This document shows, in pieces, positions 13,045-24,927 of a stretch of DNA of 64,000 nucleotides (position 1 is its first letter; every line of letters begins with the position of its first letter). The notes under the pieces were generated by a model. The model ran no database searches. It had not been told where the DNA came from and saw nothing but the letters and a program-made list of their open reading frames with translations. The stretch lies in the NCBI GenBank assembly GCA_032207245.1, contig CM063501.1, positions 83,903,365-83,967,364 on the forward strand. The letters are read 5' to 3'. Made by a program: the position numbers and the translations under genes. This DNA is from Pardosa pseudoannulata (taxonomy: Eukaryota > Arthropoda > Arachnida > Araneae > Lycosidae).

Positions 13045-13226
13045 GGTTTGGTTGGTTTGGTTTGGAGCTCTACGGTCTACTGTTTTGCACACGAGGGCTA
13101 ATGAGATCGGGACCTACTGCTTAAAGCCGACTCCGAACGGCTACGAACATCCATGCCATAGTGGGATTCGAACCCATGAACTCCGGTACCGACCACCAGA
13201 TCCCTAACCAATCGGCCAGAGTTCGG
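13045..13226 (-). mobile_element. SINE-A copy
   Basis: Complete on the minus strand: head with B box GGTTCGAATCCC, body GCCGTTCGGAGTCGGC, and a CCAAACCAAA tail at 13045-13065. It directly abuts the next, hAT-interrupted SINE. Confidence 0.9.
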
Positions 13227-14059
13227 CTTGTTGTTTTTGATTTGGAGCGCTAAGGTATACTTTTTGCAACACGAGGGCTGATGAGAGCTGAACCTACAGC
13301 CAGGGCCGTAACTAAGAGTGGCATTTGCCCCATGTCGCATGCTTCAAAGGCTCCGCCCTGTGAGGAAGAATAGGGTCCGAAAGAGGACAATCTGCCTCAA
13401 GTAAAAATAAGGAACAGTTGAAGAATAATTTTTTCATTATAAAATCCAATGTGTTTAGAATTTTTTTTTATGAATTTTCTTACTTTTTTTTAAATGCTTC
13501 TACAGACTAAACTTGTTATAGATTCTTAAACATGTTATCAAACAATTATAATATGTCTTAATATAAAACCGATTTTCGATTTAAATTTTAAATTTATTAA
13601 TTTTATTAAAATTAAATTTAAATTTAAAAATTCGCCAATTTTTTTACGAAAATTCAACGCCCAAATAAAATATACTCCCCTCATCAAACTATTCAGTTTA
13701 TCAGGAAAATAATACTTTAAGTGTGTTCAAAAATATTTTTAAGTATTAATATGATAAAAATAGAAGAATAAATTAAAAATTAATTTACAAAGAACATTTT
13801 AAGAATTAACAAAGATTTTCTGAGTTCATTCTGAATATATGATATAGAAAAAAAACAAACATGTTTATATATTTTCTCAATATATTTGGAGAAGGAGCGC
13901 AGATCAGTTTATCGCCACGGGCACTGAAGGACCTCGTCATGGCCCTGTTACAGTTTAAAGTCGATTCCGAAAGGTTACGAACATCATGCCACAGTGGGAT
14001 TCGAACCCACGAACTCCGGTACCGACGATCAGCGCCCTAACCAATCTGCCAGCGCTCGG
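13227..14059 (-). mobile_element. SINE-A interrupted by hAT element, composite unit 1
   Basis: SINE tail and body occupy 13227-13300 and the SINE head 13948-14059. The intervening hAT lies at 13301-13947. The same junction occurs in unit 2 (14060-15085), so the composite was duplicated after the hAT had inserted. Confidence 0.85.
13301..13947. mobile_element. Non-autonomous hAT element, copy 1
   Basis: Termini are CAGGGCCGTAACTAAG and, inverted, CAGGGCCATGACGAGG. It sits inside SINE sequence, with about 7 bp repeated at the flanks (CTACAGC in the best-preserved case), compatible with the 8-bp hAT duplication. The 647-bp interior is A/T-rich and non-coding. Confidence 0.8.
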
Positions 14060-15085
14060 CTTGTTGTTTTGATTTGGAGCGCTAAGGTATACTTCTTGCA
14101 ACACAAGGGCTAATGAGACCGGGACCTACAGCCTAACTAGGGCGTGGCAAAGGTGATATTGGCCACGGACGCCTCATCGGGAGGAAGAATAGGGTCCGAA
14201 AGAGGACGATCCACCTCAAGTAAAAATAAGGAACAGTTGAAGAATATTTTTTCATTATAAAATTCAATGTGTTTAGAAATTAGTTTTTTATGAATTTTCT
14301 TACTTTTTTAAATGCTTCTATAGACTAAACTTGTCATAGATTCTTAAAAAATGTTTACCAAACAATTATATGTCTTAATGTAAAACTGAGTTTTCGTTTT
14401 AAATTTTAAATTTATTAATTTTAGTAAAACTAAATTTAAATTTAAAAATTCGCCAATTTCATTATAAAATTCAATGTGTTTAGAAATTAGTTTTTTATGA
14501 ATTTTCTTACTTTTTTAAATGCTTCTATAGACTAAACTTGTCATAGATTCTTAAAAAATGTTTACCAAACAATTATATGTCTTAATGTAAAACCGAGTTT
14601 TCGTTTTAAATTTTAAATTTATTAATTTTAGTAAAACTGAATTTAAATTTAAAAATTCGCCAATTTTTTTTATGAAAATTTAAAGTCCAAATAAAACATA
14701 CTCCCCTCATTAAACTATACAGTTTACCAGGAAAATAATACCTTCAGAGTGTTCAAAAATATTTTTAAGTATTAATATGGCAAAAATAGAAGAATAAATT
14801 AAAAATTAATTTACAAAGAACATTTTAAGAATTAACAAACTATTTTGTGAGTTCATTCTGAATATATGATATAGAAAAAAAATTATGTTTATATATTTTC
14901 TCACTATATTTGATGGTAGGGGAGCAGACCAATTTATTGCCACGGGCACTGAAGAATCTAGTTACGGCCCTGCTACAGCTTAAATCCGATTCCGAAAGGC
15001 TACGAACATCCATGCCACAGGGGGATTCGAACGTACGGATTCAGATTCCGATGATCAGGGCTCTAACCAATATGTCATCGTTCGG
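14060..15085 (-). mobile_element. SINE-A interrupted by hAT element, composite unit 2
   Basis: SINE tail and body at 14060-14132, hAT at about 14133-14972, SINE head at 14973-15085. The unit repeats unit 1 in the same order and orientation. The head is more diverged (GGATTCGAACGTAC in place of the usual B-box context). Confidence 0.8.
14133..14972. mobile_element. Non-autonomous hAT element, copy 2, with internal duplication
   Basis: The right end ACGGCCCTG is followed by CTACAGC. The left CAGGGCCGTA is lost. A 207-bp block (14251-14457) is repeated in tandem at 14458-14664 with only a couple of differences, so that duplication is recent. Confidence 0.8.
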
Positions 15086-15087
15086 CC

Positions 15088-15430
15088 AGTTCTTAGAGGA
15101 CACAATAAGATTATCTTTATAGAGAGATATCATTATATCAAGGGTGATATAACGATAAAATAAAATAAAAGATTTCAAGATCTCTACTGAGAATCAAATC
15201 GTTCATTTTGTGAGTTCTACGCTAGAAATGCAAAAATCTGCATCCTTAAATGAACAATACTATGTGCTAGAAATTTCATTATTACAGACAAATGATCTCC
15301 AATTACATCTATATGCAGTAAAAACTCGATATAACAATTCTTAGAGGACCCAATAAAACTATCGTTAAAGAGGGATATATCGTTATATAGAGAGCTGATA
15401 TAATGATAAAATAAATTAGAAGATCTCAAT
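15088..15430. repeat. Tigger-like MITE sequence in tandem, about 250-bp period
   Basis: TTCTTAGAGGACACAATAAG (15090) recurs as TTCTTAGAGGACCCAATAAA (15340). The block between holds GCAGTAAAAACTCGATATAA at 15316. Shares its 110-bp part with 12838-12950. Confidence 0.65.
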
Positions 15431-15443
15431 GGAAGATTTCAAT

Positions 15444-15688
15444 TTAACCCCTTGACGTGCACGCTCGAGTTAACTCGAGAGCGCTAAACGAACCAAAATG
15501 TGCACACTCGAGATAATTCGAGCGGCGTTGTACTTTATGTTGCTATAATTTTTCACACTCGAATACGATCGCGAATTGAAAATAACAATGTGAAAGAAAA
15601 AAAATCGTTTTATTGATATTTATCACTTACATGAGATTTTTTTTTTTTGCCCGGCATTTAAAAAAAAAACTGTGCATTAAGGGGTTAA
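15444..15688. mobile_element. TTAA-2 MITE with CTCGAG palindromes
   Basis: Ends are TTAACCCCTTGACGTGCAC and, inverted, TTAACCCCTTAATGCACA, flanked by TTAA at 15444 and 15685. The left subterminal region holds the perfect 16-bp palindrome CTCGAGTTAACTCGAG and a second, CTCGAGATAATTCGAG. 245 bp, non-coding. piggyBac-type by its ends and target. Confidence 0.85.
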
Positions 15689-15764
15689 TAAACTTAAATT
15701 ATGGTTAGCGTAATACGCTTGCAACACAGTAATTTGAATTGCAAAGCATTTGTTCAAAGTGTAA

Positions 15765-16215
15765 TATATTCTCAAGGTATACAAAAAATATAGGTATGTA
15801 ATAAAACTTACAACCCAGAAAAACTAATTTATTGAAAGAAATACTTTATTTTTTTTTTTTGACATGATTTTCTTTCACTGTTCAATCGGCTAATAAAATA
15901 TGTCTAGAGTCTAAAGCACAAAATTATTTTTTTTTCACACGGACCGTCAAATATAACCTACGTTTTAAAACTGTTATTACACAATAATAAAATTTTAAAA
16001 GCATCGACCTGTATTTCAAAAGTGTCAAAGAGTTAAACATTCTCAAAGAATACAAAAAGTAAAAAATAAAAATTACAAGCCAGCAATAAAATTTACTTAA
16101 TCTAAAAAATCATTTATTAAAAGAAATCCATGATTTTTGTTTGAATGATTTTTTTCCATTGTCATATCAACTAACAAAGTATGCATCAAGTCTAAAGCCC
16201 CAAATCATTTTTTTC
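15765..16215. repeat. Diverged tandem duplication, about 270-bp period
   Basis: TCTCAAGGTATACAAAAAAT (15771) and TCTCAAAGAATACAAAAAG (16042) begin two copies. Both continue through a lysine-like A-rich part to AGTCTAAAGC(A/C)C(A/C)AAAT at 15909 and 16189. Confidence 0.6.
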
Positions 16216-16407
16216 CCCGATATTTGAAAAATAAAATATCGTTGAAGACGGATACAAGGAAACGATCTGTCCTGAGAAAAATATCATTTTACATAGGTTT
16301 ATTGCTGTAAGGAATATGGTCATCCCAGTGGATAGTAATAATAAATTGAATGCAATTTCACGGGGGTTGCCAAATATAACTTTCAACGTGTTAGATAATA
16401 ATCAACA

Positions 16408-16688
16408 TTAACACATTGTATGCGGGATACGTACTAGTACGTTTTCTGACGATTGATACTTGAGCGCGGGTCACGTACTAGTAGGGGTTAGTGTAACAAC
16501 ATGGTTTGGTTGTGGGTACAAAAATAAATGTATATACAGGAAAAGGAAGCCAAATGTTCGTGTCTACTACATAGACTCTGAAAAAATTTAGACAAATAAA
16601 AACTAGTTTTTACATCAGTCGATGCGGAAACAGAACGGGAAGGTTCATTAAAAAAAATCAAGATTTAAAATTAACTTTTTATTTATCA
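16408..16688 (-). mobile_element. TTAA-1 family element, one end only
   Basis: TTAACACATTGTATGCGGGA followed by ACGTACTAGTACG and TCACGTACTAGTAG. Then the unique arm is the reverse complement of 42240-42521. It stops at about 16688, where other copies continue into the repeated module, so this copy is truncated. Confidence 0.85.
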
Positions 16689-16829
16689 TTGTTCAACGTG
16701 TATCTCCCTCATGTATCGTTTTCTATTTCTGGACCCTTGAAAAATGATTGATCGAGGCTCCACAATACATATAAAATCTTGTGTAGGTGTGTGTGTGTGT
16801 GTTTAAACAATAAATAATATCCTTTAAAT

Positions 16830-17698
16830 CAGTGATTCTCAACCTTTTTTAAGCTACCTACCCCCTACGGAGCCCGAATGTGTTCAACGCCCCCCTTTTT
16901 TAAAATCCCGTAATTTAAAGTGTAGAAGTACTCAATTATAAGAGGTAAAATGTTTAAGCAGTTTTCTTCAATAGAGTTACAAATCAAATTTTTGTTACTG
17001 AGACACGCTGAAGCAACGCTCAAACGAATGCTATGGCCGAATGGTTAGGGCGCTGATCTACGGTTCCGGAGTTCGTGGGTTCGAACCTCACTGGAGCATA
17101 GATGTTCGTAGCCGTTCGGAATTGACTTTAAGTAGTAGGTCGTGGTCTCAATAGCTCTCGTTTGCAAAACAGTAGACCGTAGTGCTCCAAACCCAACCAA
17201 ACGAATGCTGTTGATTAAACATATTTTTCTGAATGTCGCCATTTCACGCTGCACATAGGGAATGACCTTCAAGACCTTCACGATGGTAGGTCAACTGGTT
17301 CCTGGGGCGAGGCCTCTAATCCAGAGATTTCTAACAGTAAGCATAAAATAACAACGAGCAGAAAAATATAACAACTAAAAGAGGAAAAAGGTGATAGGGA
17401 GAGGGATTCGTGAGTTCATGACACACAATTAAAGAGTAGAAAGTATAGGGATAGAAACAAAACACATATTTTTGCCGCCAGGGACATCCGTACAATAATA
17501 TAGGGAATGAAAATAACTGGTTCTGGTAGCAACACGTAAGTTTGTTTTATTACTGAAAACAATCGTGTAAATTACATAATTAATGAAATAAATTTATTTA
17601 TTATTTTTAAAATTAAGTTTGAAAGCCAAAACCTGCTTACATCGCCACCAACAGCCCAAATCAAGTTCACTGCCCACTACCCCCGTTGAGAACCACTA
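16830..17698. mobile_element. hAT element carrying a SINE
   Basis: Left end CAGTGATTCTCAACC and inverted right end TAGTGGTTCTCAACG are the familiar hAT/Charlie-type terminus. No 8-bp duplication is readable. SINE-A sits inside at 17033-17197. No transposase frame was recognised in the rest. Confidence 0.7.
17033..17197 (+). mobile_element. SINE-A copy
   Basis: A box TGGCCGAATGG, B box GGTTCGAACC, body and tail present. The target duplication CAAACGAATGCT is exact at 17021-17032 and 17198-17209. Confidence 0.95.
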
Positions 17699-18007
17699 TC
17701 ACCTACACCCATCTGTACAAAGAAAATGACGTTTTTGGCAATTTCAAAGTTGAATGATTCAAAGTGTACGGCAGACGTTTTAACGGGATCTATTTTGCTA
17801 CAATTACGAGTCAGTTTGGAACTAACTGGAATGTCTAACTGGTAAATGTAATCAGGACACAATCATTATCAGTTGTACATCTATCGTGATAAAGTTCTTG
17901 GTGAAAAGTACAATTTGTGAAAAGTCTAATCCTATACTATAATACGAGGAATGGTTGTCAAGTCGAAAATCGCCCCAGAATTAATAAACTGTAGTAAACT
18001 TGGGGAT

Positions 18008-18200
18008 CTGGGGCTTTTGGTCACGAGGAATCGATTGGCATAGGTTTTGACGCGCTAAGGTCACGTAGTTCGGCGCTACAGATAGGGCCGGGTTCGAACC
18101 CCGGTGCGGGCAAACTTTTTTCTCATGCGTCCAAACCAAGTGAAAATTGGTACCGGGGGTTTTCGACCACGAGGAATCGATTGGCTGTAGTTCTGACGAA
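18008..18200 (+). repeat. tRNA-like repeat (distinct from SINE-A), unit plus half unit
   Basis: A T-arm-like segment CCGGGTTCGAACCCCGG (18090-18106) precedes TGCGGGC and a T run. The 5' half, containing GAGGAATCGATTGGC, occurs at 18025 and again at 18171 (146-bp period), followed by a (TAA)n run. No complete cloverleaf is visible. Probably a second tRNA-derived SINE or a tandem tRNA pseudogene. Confidence 0.5.
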
Positions 18201-18469
18201 TTAATAATAATAATAATAATAAAAGTCTTTATTGATTTGTCTTTATTCCTTGATATCGGTTTCCATTTTTATTTTCTATCAACTCTAAATATTAAATTAA
18301 TGTAGCAAAGTATATATAACACATAAACGATATAGTAAAAAAAAAATGCAAACAAAAATTTTGAAAACCAACCACAAAAAATTAAAAAATAATGCTTCAC
18401 TAACGTGCCGAAACAACCTCGCCGTTCAATTTCCAAAGCCACACTAAACACAGAGCATATAACTTATCA

Positions 18470-18555
18470 AGTCCGTCGCCGCGTTAGTTTGTCGTCGGCA
18501 TACCAGGAGGTGCCGCTCTGACGCGCCAGTGCGTCGGTGGCAGCGAACGTGTTAA
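18470..18555 (-). mobile_element. TTAA-type element terminus, truncated
   Basis: The minus strand starts TTAACACGTTCGCTGCC at 18555 and contains the imperfect palindrome GACGCACTGGCGCGTC, in the same arrangement as other TTAA families here. No opposite end was found. Confidence 0.45.
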
Positions 18556-19997
18556 GGAACTGATTTCGATTTCAAATCACCGTCAACAAAGTTCGACATT
18601 TCAACATTCATCAGATTTCAAGCTACATTTTCAACATGCAGAACGCACCTCTACATGAAATGCTTCAAGGAGCCGGAATTTTGGAACAACAAGCGATCAA
18701 CTCAATTATACCCGCAAACGGACAACTAGAAGATACCGTAATTGTCAGAATGCTTCTCCATTCAACACACTTCAATCTTTACACTGCTCACTTTGTACCA
18801 TTTCTTTAATTGTATAATTTTTTGTTATCAATTACATTTTATTTTCTATGACTTTTCAAACTTTACCTTTGTATAGAATAGTTTCCTTTCCAAACAACTT
18901 TGTTTAGAATAGTTTACAATGGTGCACTTTAACCGGTTATCTTTTCACTAATGGTTTCACAAATTTTCTTATGGCATGTATTGTTTTGCTAAATCATAAT
19001 TGAAAATTTAAATCTTCGAGTTAGCTTCGATACCTGTTTTCTCCGAGCGGAGCTCGGTCACCCGGTACTCTCGGAAAATAGTATGAATATTATTTTTTGT
19101 AATTTCTATGCAATAGAAACTTTTTTGTTTGTTTTTATTAATAATCAATGAATTATTATATTAAATGTTTTTGTTAAATTATGTTTTTTATTTACATTAA
19201 CTAAGTCAAAAGCAGACTTGCCAACTGCTACAAAAAAATCGTAGTGTCTACGAATTTAACAAGTAATTACGATCCTACGAAAATCGGTCAAAAAATATAT
19301 ACAGGAATAAAAAATTTATTTCGCATCCGGAAAATCAAAATGAATGAATATAATTTCGCAAGCGATATAAGGAAATCAGGTAAATCCGATCAATTTTTTG
19401 TGCAACTAGGTACAATACCATACTCCCTCGAAGGTAGAAATTTTTGCATTAAAAATTAGATATTTTGTCTGATAATATTGGCTATAATGTAATAGTATAT
19501 ATCTGCGTTCTTCCCTCAGTATATTTATGAGATTTTTTATAAAATTTTATTTCTTACTATAAAAATGTTAAGGTGTGAAATAACATTTAAATACAACTAA
19601 AATAAATCTAAATAAAATACTTCATCTCACTTTTTATGGGGGGGGGGTTCAGTTCAGAAATGTATATAAATGTGTATGATAATTTGAAAATGAAATATTG
19701 TCTATTTGAAATTTTATATGGGATTTTAGATACTTTAGTACTATTGATTTTTCTGTTTGAGCAGTAAACATACACACAATCATTTAGTATATGCATTGTG
19801 TTATGGCATGCGTACGATTTCCCAAGATTTATGGTGTAACTCGAAATCCAAACTACCTAGGAAATTAGTGTGCTACTATTTTTGATTTCAAAAGTTTTCA
19901 AGTGTAACTATTTTCAATATTCTAAATTTGGCAGGCCTGCAAAAGTTACAGTGAAGCCATTATCAAAAATCCGTCAATTTGACTGGTACGGTAAAAC
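18556..19997. other. AT-rich stretch, no gene assigned
   Basis: A short frame at 18636-18809 (MQNAPLHEMLQGAGILEQQ...) and another at 19244-19459 show no known domain. A G9 run is at about 19629. Nothing else supported. Confidence 0.3.
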
Positions 19998-19999
19998 TA

Positions 20000-20955
20000 C
20001 CGTATATTTCAGAGTATAAGACGATACTTCAAACCTGAAAATGATCCCCCAAAATCAGAGGTCGTCTTATACGACAGGTACAAGAAAAAATGTTGATTGT
20101 AAAACACCATTACAAAATGAATCATGTCACTGACCAATGTTTTAAAAATCTTGCAAAATCCTCACATTCATCATCTGAAGGCTCAAAGTACATTCTCACT
20201 TTCATTGTTGAGTTCATCATATGGGTCCCATTCTGTACCTAGTGAGTCGATATCTGCGTCGTCATCAGAATCCATAACATATTTTCCCCAGTGCCATCCA
20301 TAGCATTAGAAATCCCACATTTTTTAAACAATTTCCATTTTACTTTTTCCCATGATTTGATGACAAAAGTACACAGCATATCAAGTGACGCGGCCCGCAT
20401 AGCTCCACCTTTTGTATACGACTTTTCGCCACTACTCATCCATTCATTCCATTGTTCACGCATGTTGTCTTTGAACGATTTACAAAGTGAGACATCTAAA
20501 GGTTGTAGCACTGAAGTTAAACCACTCAGTATGATAGCAATGTTGGTATTATTCCGTCCTAAGCGATTTTTGGTGTTCTCAGTTACGTGACTTCGAAACA
20601 TGTCACACACCAACAAACTGCGTCGTTTTTGAAATCCACCTGGTCGCCTCTGCCATATATTTTTCGAGACACAATTTTACCCCTATTTCGTCGTATAGTT
20701 GCCAAGTCGAATAACTACGAATAGGACATACTTTCATAAACAAGTATGCAGTATTAATCAATGCAACAATCCCAATGTAGTGTTGCAAGGTGCTAAAAAA
20801 ATAAAATTTGTTAGTTCCGTATATCTACGCATTACAATATTATTGAGAATTTGGGGGTCGCCTTATATGTCAGATATATGCTAAAATTGTAAAAATTGGC
20901 TGAAATTTTGTACCTCGTCTTATCTGGAGGTTGCCTTATACGTGAAAATATACGG
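20000..20955 (-). mobile_element. pogo/Tigger-like DNA transposon, internally deleted
   Basis: Left end CCGTATATTTCAGAGTATAA and inverted right end CCGTATATTTTCACGTATAA make terminal inverted repeats flanked by TA (19998-19999 and 20956-20957), the duplication of the Tc1/mariner/pogo superfamily. At 956 bp it is well below the usual 2-3 kb. It keeps the C-terminal half of a transposase on the minus strand. Confidence 0.9.
20239..20680 (-). pseudogene. pogo/Tigger transposase C-terminal fragment
   Basis: The minus-strand reading runs RRPGGFQKRRSLLVCDMF, then SHVTE, then LTSVLQPLDVSLCKSFK, then EQWNEW, and ends KKCGISNAMDGTGENML. These match the DDE_1 endonuclease domain of pogo/Tigger transposases. 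VCD carries the second catalytic Asp and QPLD the third acidic residue. The N-terminal DNA-binding (CENP-B-like HTH) part and the first Asp are missing. Upstream the frame is stopped and a neighbouring frame takes over near 20690, indicating frameshift decay. Not expected to be active. Confidence 0.85.
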
Positions 20956-20957
20956 TA

Positions 20958-22330
20958 GGTATATATTTAACATCGGTAGTTCTTGACTGAATATTTTCCT
21001 TGCTCCGAAAAAAACATAGTTTAAAGTAGGAGAAGCTGCAAAAATTGGTCTTTGGGCGACTGAAAACCATGCTATGCCACAGGGTAAGTAAACTTGTAAA
21101 ACATACAAATATTTTTGAAATGTTCATTTTTATTCGGTAGATTCAAGCCTGTCAAAAACTAAACGCTTATTCTACTCTAAAATAAATTTAAAATGAATAA
21201 AAACGAAATTTTTCTTTTTTTTTCTTTTGGCTTCGAATGTATCGATTCGTCGCTGTATGGAGAAACAAACTCACGTTCCAAAGAAATCCGGACCGCGACG
21301 CGTTTGAAAGTGGAACACTTTTTCCTGTCATCTGGAAAGAATTAAATTGTCAAGGAGCGTAGATAAATACCCAGTATTGGGACCGGGTCGTCCGAGTAGT
21401 GACCCGCCCAGAGAGAGAGAAAGAGAGGAACTATGGTGTCTCGGGTTTCTAGAAATCATTCCGGCACATACACACACAAATAATTTTCGGCTCCGCGAGC
21501 AATTAAAATTTTTTACCCCAGTTGTGTGCTTATACAGCTGACTGGCCAAGAAAAGTCCGATTGTGGGGCACACAGAGTTGTCGTAGCTGAAGTAATGCAG
21601 TTAGATCGGGACATCCGGAGTCGAACGCCACATATATAAAGTTACGATGGAAAAAAAAAGCTGGAAGAGTAAAAATGCGAACGATAGAATCTCGCTGAAA
21701 AACTCTATTTCAAAATTCCGAAAAGAGAAATAACGTCGGAAGAAATGGAGTAGAAAATGAAACCTTACAGTGAAGGACAACAACCGGTCATTCTGTAATT
21801 CTAATTCAAACAGTATCCAATAATTGCATATTTTCTTTGAGCGACGCGCGAATTAAACTTACATAAATGTAATCAATTATGAACAAAACTAGAATATTCT
21901 ATTTATTGACAAATTAACCAAAGATATATCAGAAGAACTTTCTGTTTAAATTTTTCATACAGTACAGTTGAAGCTAAGGTTCTATTTATCTAATATAGGG
22001 AGCCCCAACCCTCTGTCTGCGACTTCTGCGGCCCATATTATATTTTACAAGAAAAAGCAGAGAAAATGGTATCGTATAACATCTCATCTAAAATTTGACA
22101 CAAAAGTTACATTAAAGCCATTACAAAGTAAATATATATGAGATTTTCTTATATTCATTATAGAATTTAAGGTTATGTAAAAAGAACCAATATTTATCAA
22201 AATAAAAAAGTTGATTTATTGAAATTATACTCAAAATTATATTAACAAGTTATATAATTCGATTCTGTCAACATTGAAACGGAAAGTGAGGTTATGTTTA
22301 TATATGAAACTACAAATTTCCGGGGATCAG
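20958..22330. other. Unique and AT-rich sequence, no gene assigned
   Basis: A GC-richer part at 21230-21600 has (GA)n and (CA)n patches and short opposing frames without a domain. At 21999-22040 GGGAGCCCCAACCC...GCGGCCC resembles a hAT end, but no partner is seen. Confidence 0.3.
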
Positions 22331-22371
22331 TTCTTATGAGTAAAAAGGTATTGTAGTAGTTTTTATCTATT

Positions 22372-23340
22372 GTTTCTGGTATTGTTGTATTGTGATATTT
22401 TTTTTTATTGATTTGGCCGAGAGTAGATCAAGAAAGGATGTCCCAAAATTTTGAGAACTCATTATCCTGGTTATCATGAATCTTAAAGAAGGCCTAAACG
22501 AGAAGAGGGTAGGGGAAAAGAGGTAAATCGGTCCTCGCGCAGAAGCCTTTCACAGTTCAATAGTAGGACAGGAGATGCCTGAGCAGAAGTACGTTTCTGG
22601 TATTGTTGTTGTATTGTGATATTTTTTTTAATTGATTTCGCCGAAACTAGATCAAGAAAGGATGTTCCAAAATTTAAAAACTCATTATCCTGGTTATCAT
22701 GAATCTTAAAGAAAGCCTAAAGGAGAAGAGGGGAGGGGAGGTAAACAAGTCCTAGCGCAGAAGCCGATCAGAGTTCAATAGATGGACATAAGAGGTCTGA
22801 GCAGAAGTACTGGTATTGTTGAAAAATTTTTTTAAATGATTTGGCCGAAACTAGATCAAGAAAGGATGTTCCAAAATTTTGAAAACTCTTGATCCTGGTT
22901 ATCATGAATTTTAAAGAAGGCACCTTAAAGGAAAAGATTGGCCTCGCAGAAGAATCACAGTTCAATAGTAGGACAAGAGGTGAGCAGAAGTATTCATGAT
23001 TGTTGTTGTATTGTGATATTTTTTTTTATTGATTTGAACAGATCAAGAAAGATGTTCCAAAATTTTGAAAACTCTTATCCTGGTTATCATGAATCTTAAA
23101 GAAGGCCACGAAAAGAGAATTCTACGCAGAAGCCGATCAGAGTTCAATAGATGGACATGAGAGGTCTGAGCAGAAGTACATTTGGAACATAAGTATTTGT
23201 CCATTAACATGTATAAGGTTTCCGAAAAGTCCACTGCTGAGTCTCTTCGCGGTGACGAAGACAACTATATCACCCTTAAAGGAAAGGGCCCTCAAGAGAA
23301 CTCCCGGAGTACGAAGAGTGAGAGATAACTCATTCATGAT
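22372..23340. repeat. Diverged tandem repeat, units of about 180-220 bp
   Basis: Units start with TGGTATTGTTG...TTGTGATATTTTTTT near 22376, 22597, 22811 and 22998, with a partial unit after 23172. Each contains GATCAAGAAAGGATGT(T/C)CC, CCTGGTTATCATGAAT and a GCAGAAG...GAGCAGAAGTA end. Minus-strand frames over it share a short repeated peptide, but no family is recognised. Confidence 0.75.
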
Positions 23341-24925
23341 TGTTGGTTTAAAATATTTTTTATTTTTGAACAGATATTAGAAAAGTCCAGGAAATATTTA
23401 GAGTTAATGCAATTTTATGAATTTCGCCACTGGCAGCCATTTCCCCATTTCTGATGTATTGTAACTGTTTAGTTGAATTTGGAGCCACTCCTCCTGTCAT
23501 TCAAGACTCATATGAAGCTCCTTGACACTACTTTTACTTGAACACATTCGCGACCGCTGACGTGTATTCACTTCATGTCAAGCTATATTCCCTGATGCCA
23601 CTGGTATGAATTCAAGTTCTATTGTTGCTGCTGATGTGAACTCATGCCCTGCAGATTCTGTTTTTGAATACGGCATGTGTATGGGTTGTTTTAAACATAT
23701 AGGGATATGAGCAAAAATATTCAGAATTTCATTACATTCTTCAATACTCAGCAATAGAAACGCACAGAGATTTACCCATTGCGAGTTCTTTGATAGTATC
23801 ATGGCGAACAAACTTTTTTTTTTATATAATCTAGAATATCATAAAATACACGAACTCACAAAATTATTTTTAACTTTCAAGTAATAACGGAGCGAGATGA
23901 TTCGAGAATGATACTTTTCAACAGTATATTCATTTATAAACAATCGGGTAATGTAACTGAAATACAAGAAAAATGCAAAACTTCTAAAGCCAATAATGTG
24001 TAATAATAAATCTAAATGCAGATACAAAAAACTCGTCTCTATTGTTATCTTTTAGTTTTGGGGGAAATATTTACAATTTTTTTTCTCGTTCTTTAAAATC
24101 AAGTAGACTATTTGAAAATATTCTCCACAGAAGTTCAATACAAAATTTCACACGTCTCTTGAATGGAATTGACGATATATCAATTTGAAGCTGCCAATTG
24201 CCGAAAAAAAAAATCATTCTGATAAATGAACTTGAACTCCCGGCAGAGGGTGTGGCACACACAGTTGTATAACATAAAAAATGTAATATCTGCTTACATA
24301 ATTACCGCAGAAACACGATGTTTCCATTAATAAATTTTAAAATTTTAGTAATATTATTTAAGTCTACATAGTAGATTTCGGGCTAAAATTTCTTCATTAA
24401 AGCAATTCTGCTATAATTAGAAAAAAAATTCGTTGATCATCCATGAGGGTCTAACTTTATAAAAATTATTTGGTTTGTTACATGCAAGGCGCAATCAAGA
24501 CAAATTCAGCCTAAGGTGTGGTGTTTATTCGGGGCCACCGCTTGAAGTTGAGTAAAACGCTAAACCAATTTGTACAAATTATAACAGCTCTCTTCACGCG
24601 ATACTATGAACAAGTACCAAAAAAGTATGAATTTGATATTTGACTTTTTATAATTTTCAATAAGAATAAAAATATCATTTGCTTTTATGTAATTTTTTGA
24701 GTAAAGTGTCATAAAATACTGCTCAGAGAATCAACCAGTGATATTTCGAAAATTTATTAATTACATAATTCAAGTTTTAAAAATAATATTTTTGTTTTCT
24801 GCTCTTTCCACCTCTAATGCTGTATATGAGTTACGAACCTATGGCGCTTATTTAATATTTATTTTTTGTAATTCCTTTAAAATTAATCTTTTTTTTAATT
24901 TAATGTTAAGTACTTGTAATTTAAT
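23340..24925. other. AT-rich stretch, nothing recognised
   Basis: Short frames only (for example 23578-23811 minus, 24738-24971 plus), with no domain, no termini and no target duplications. Confidence 0.3.
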
Positions 24926-24927
24926 TT

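Noticed and set aside
20291..20590. Plus-strand 99-codon frame
   Set aside because: It is the antisense shadow of the pogo transposase remnant.
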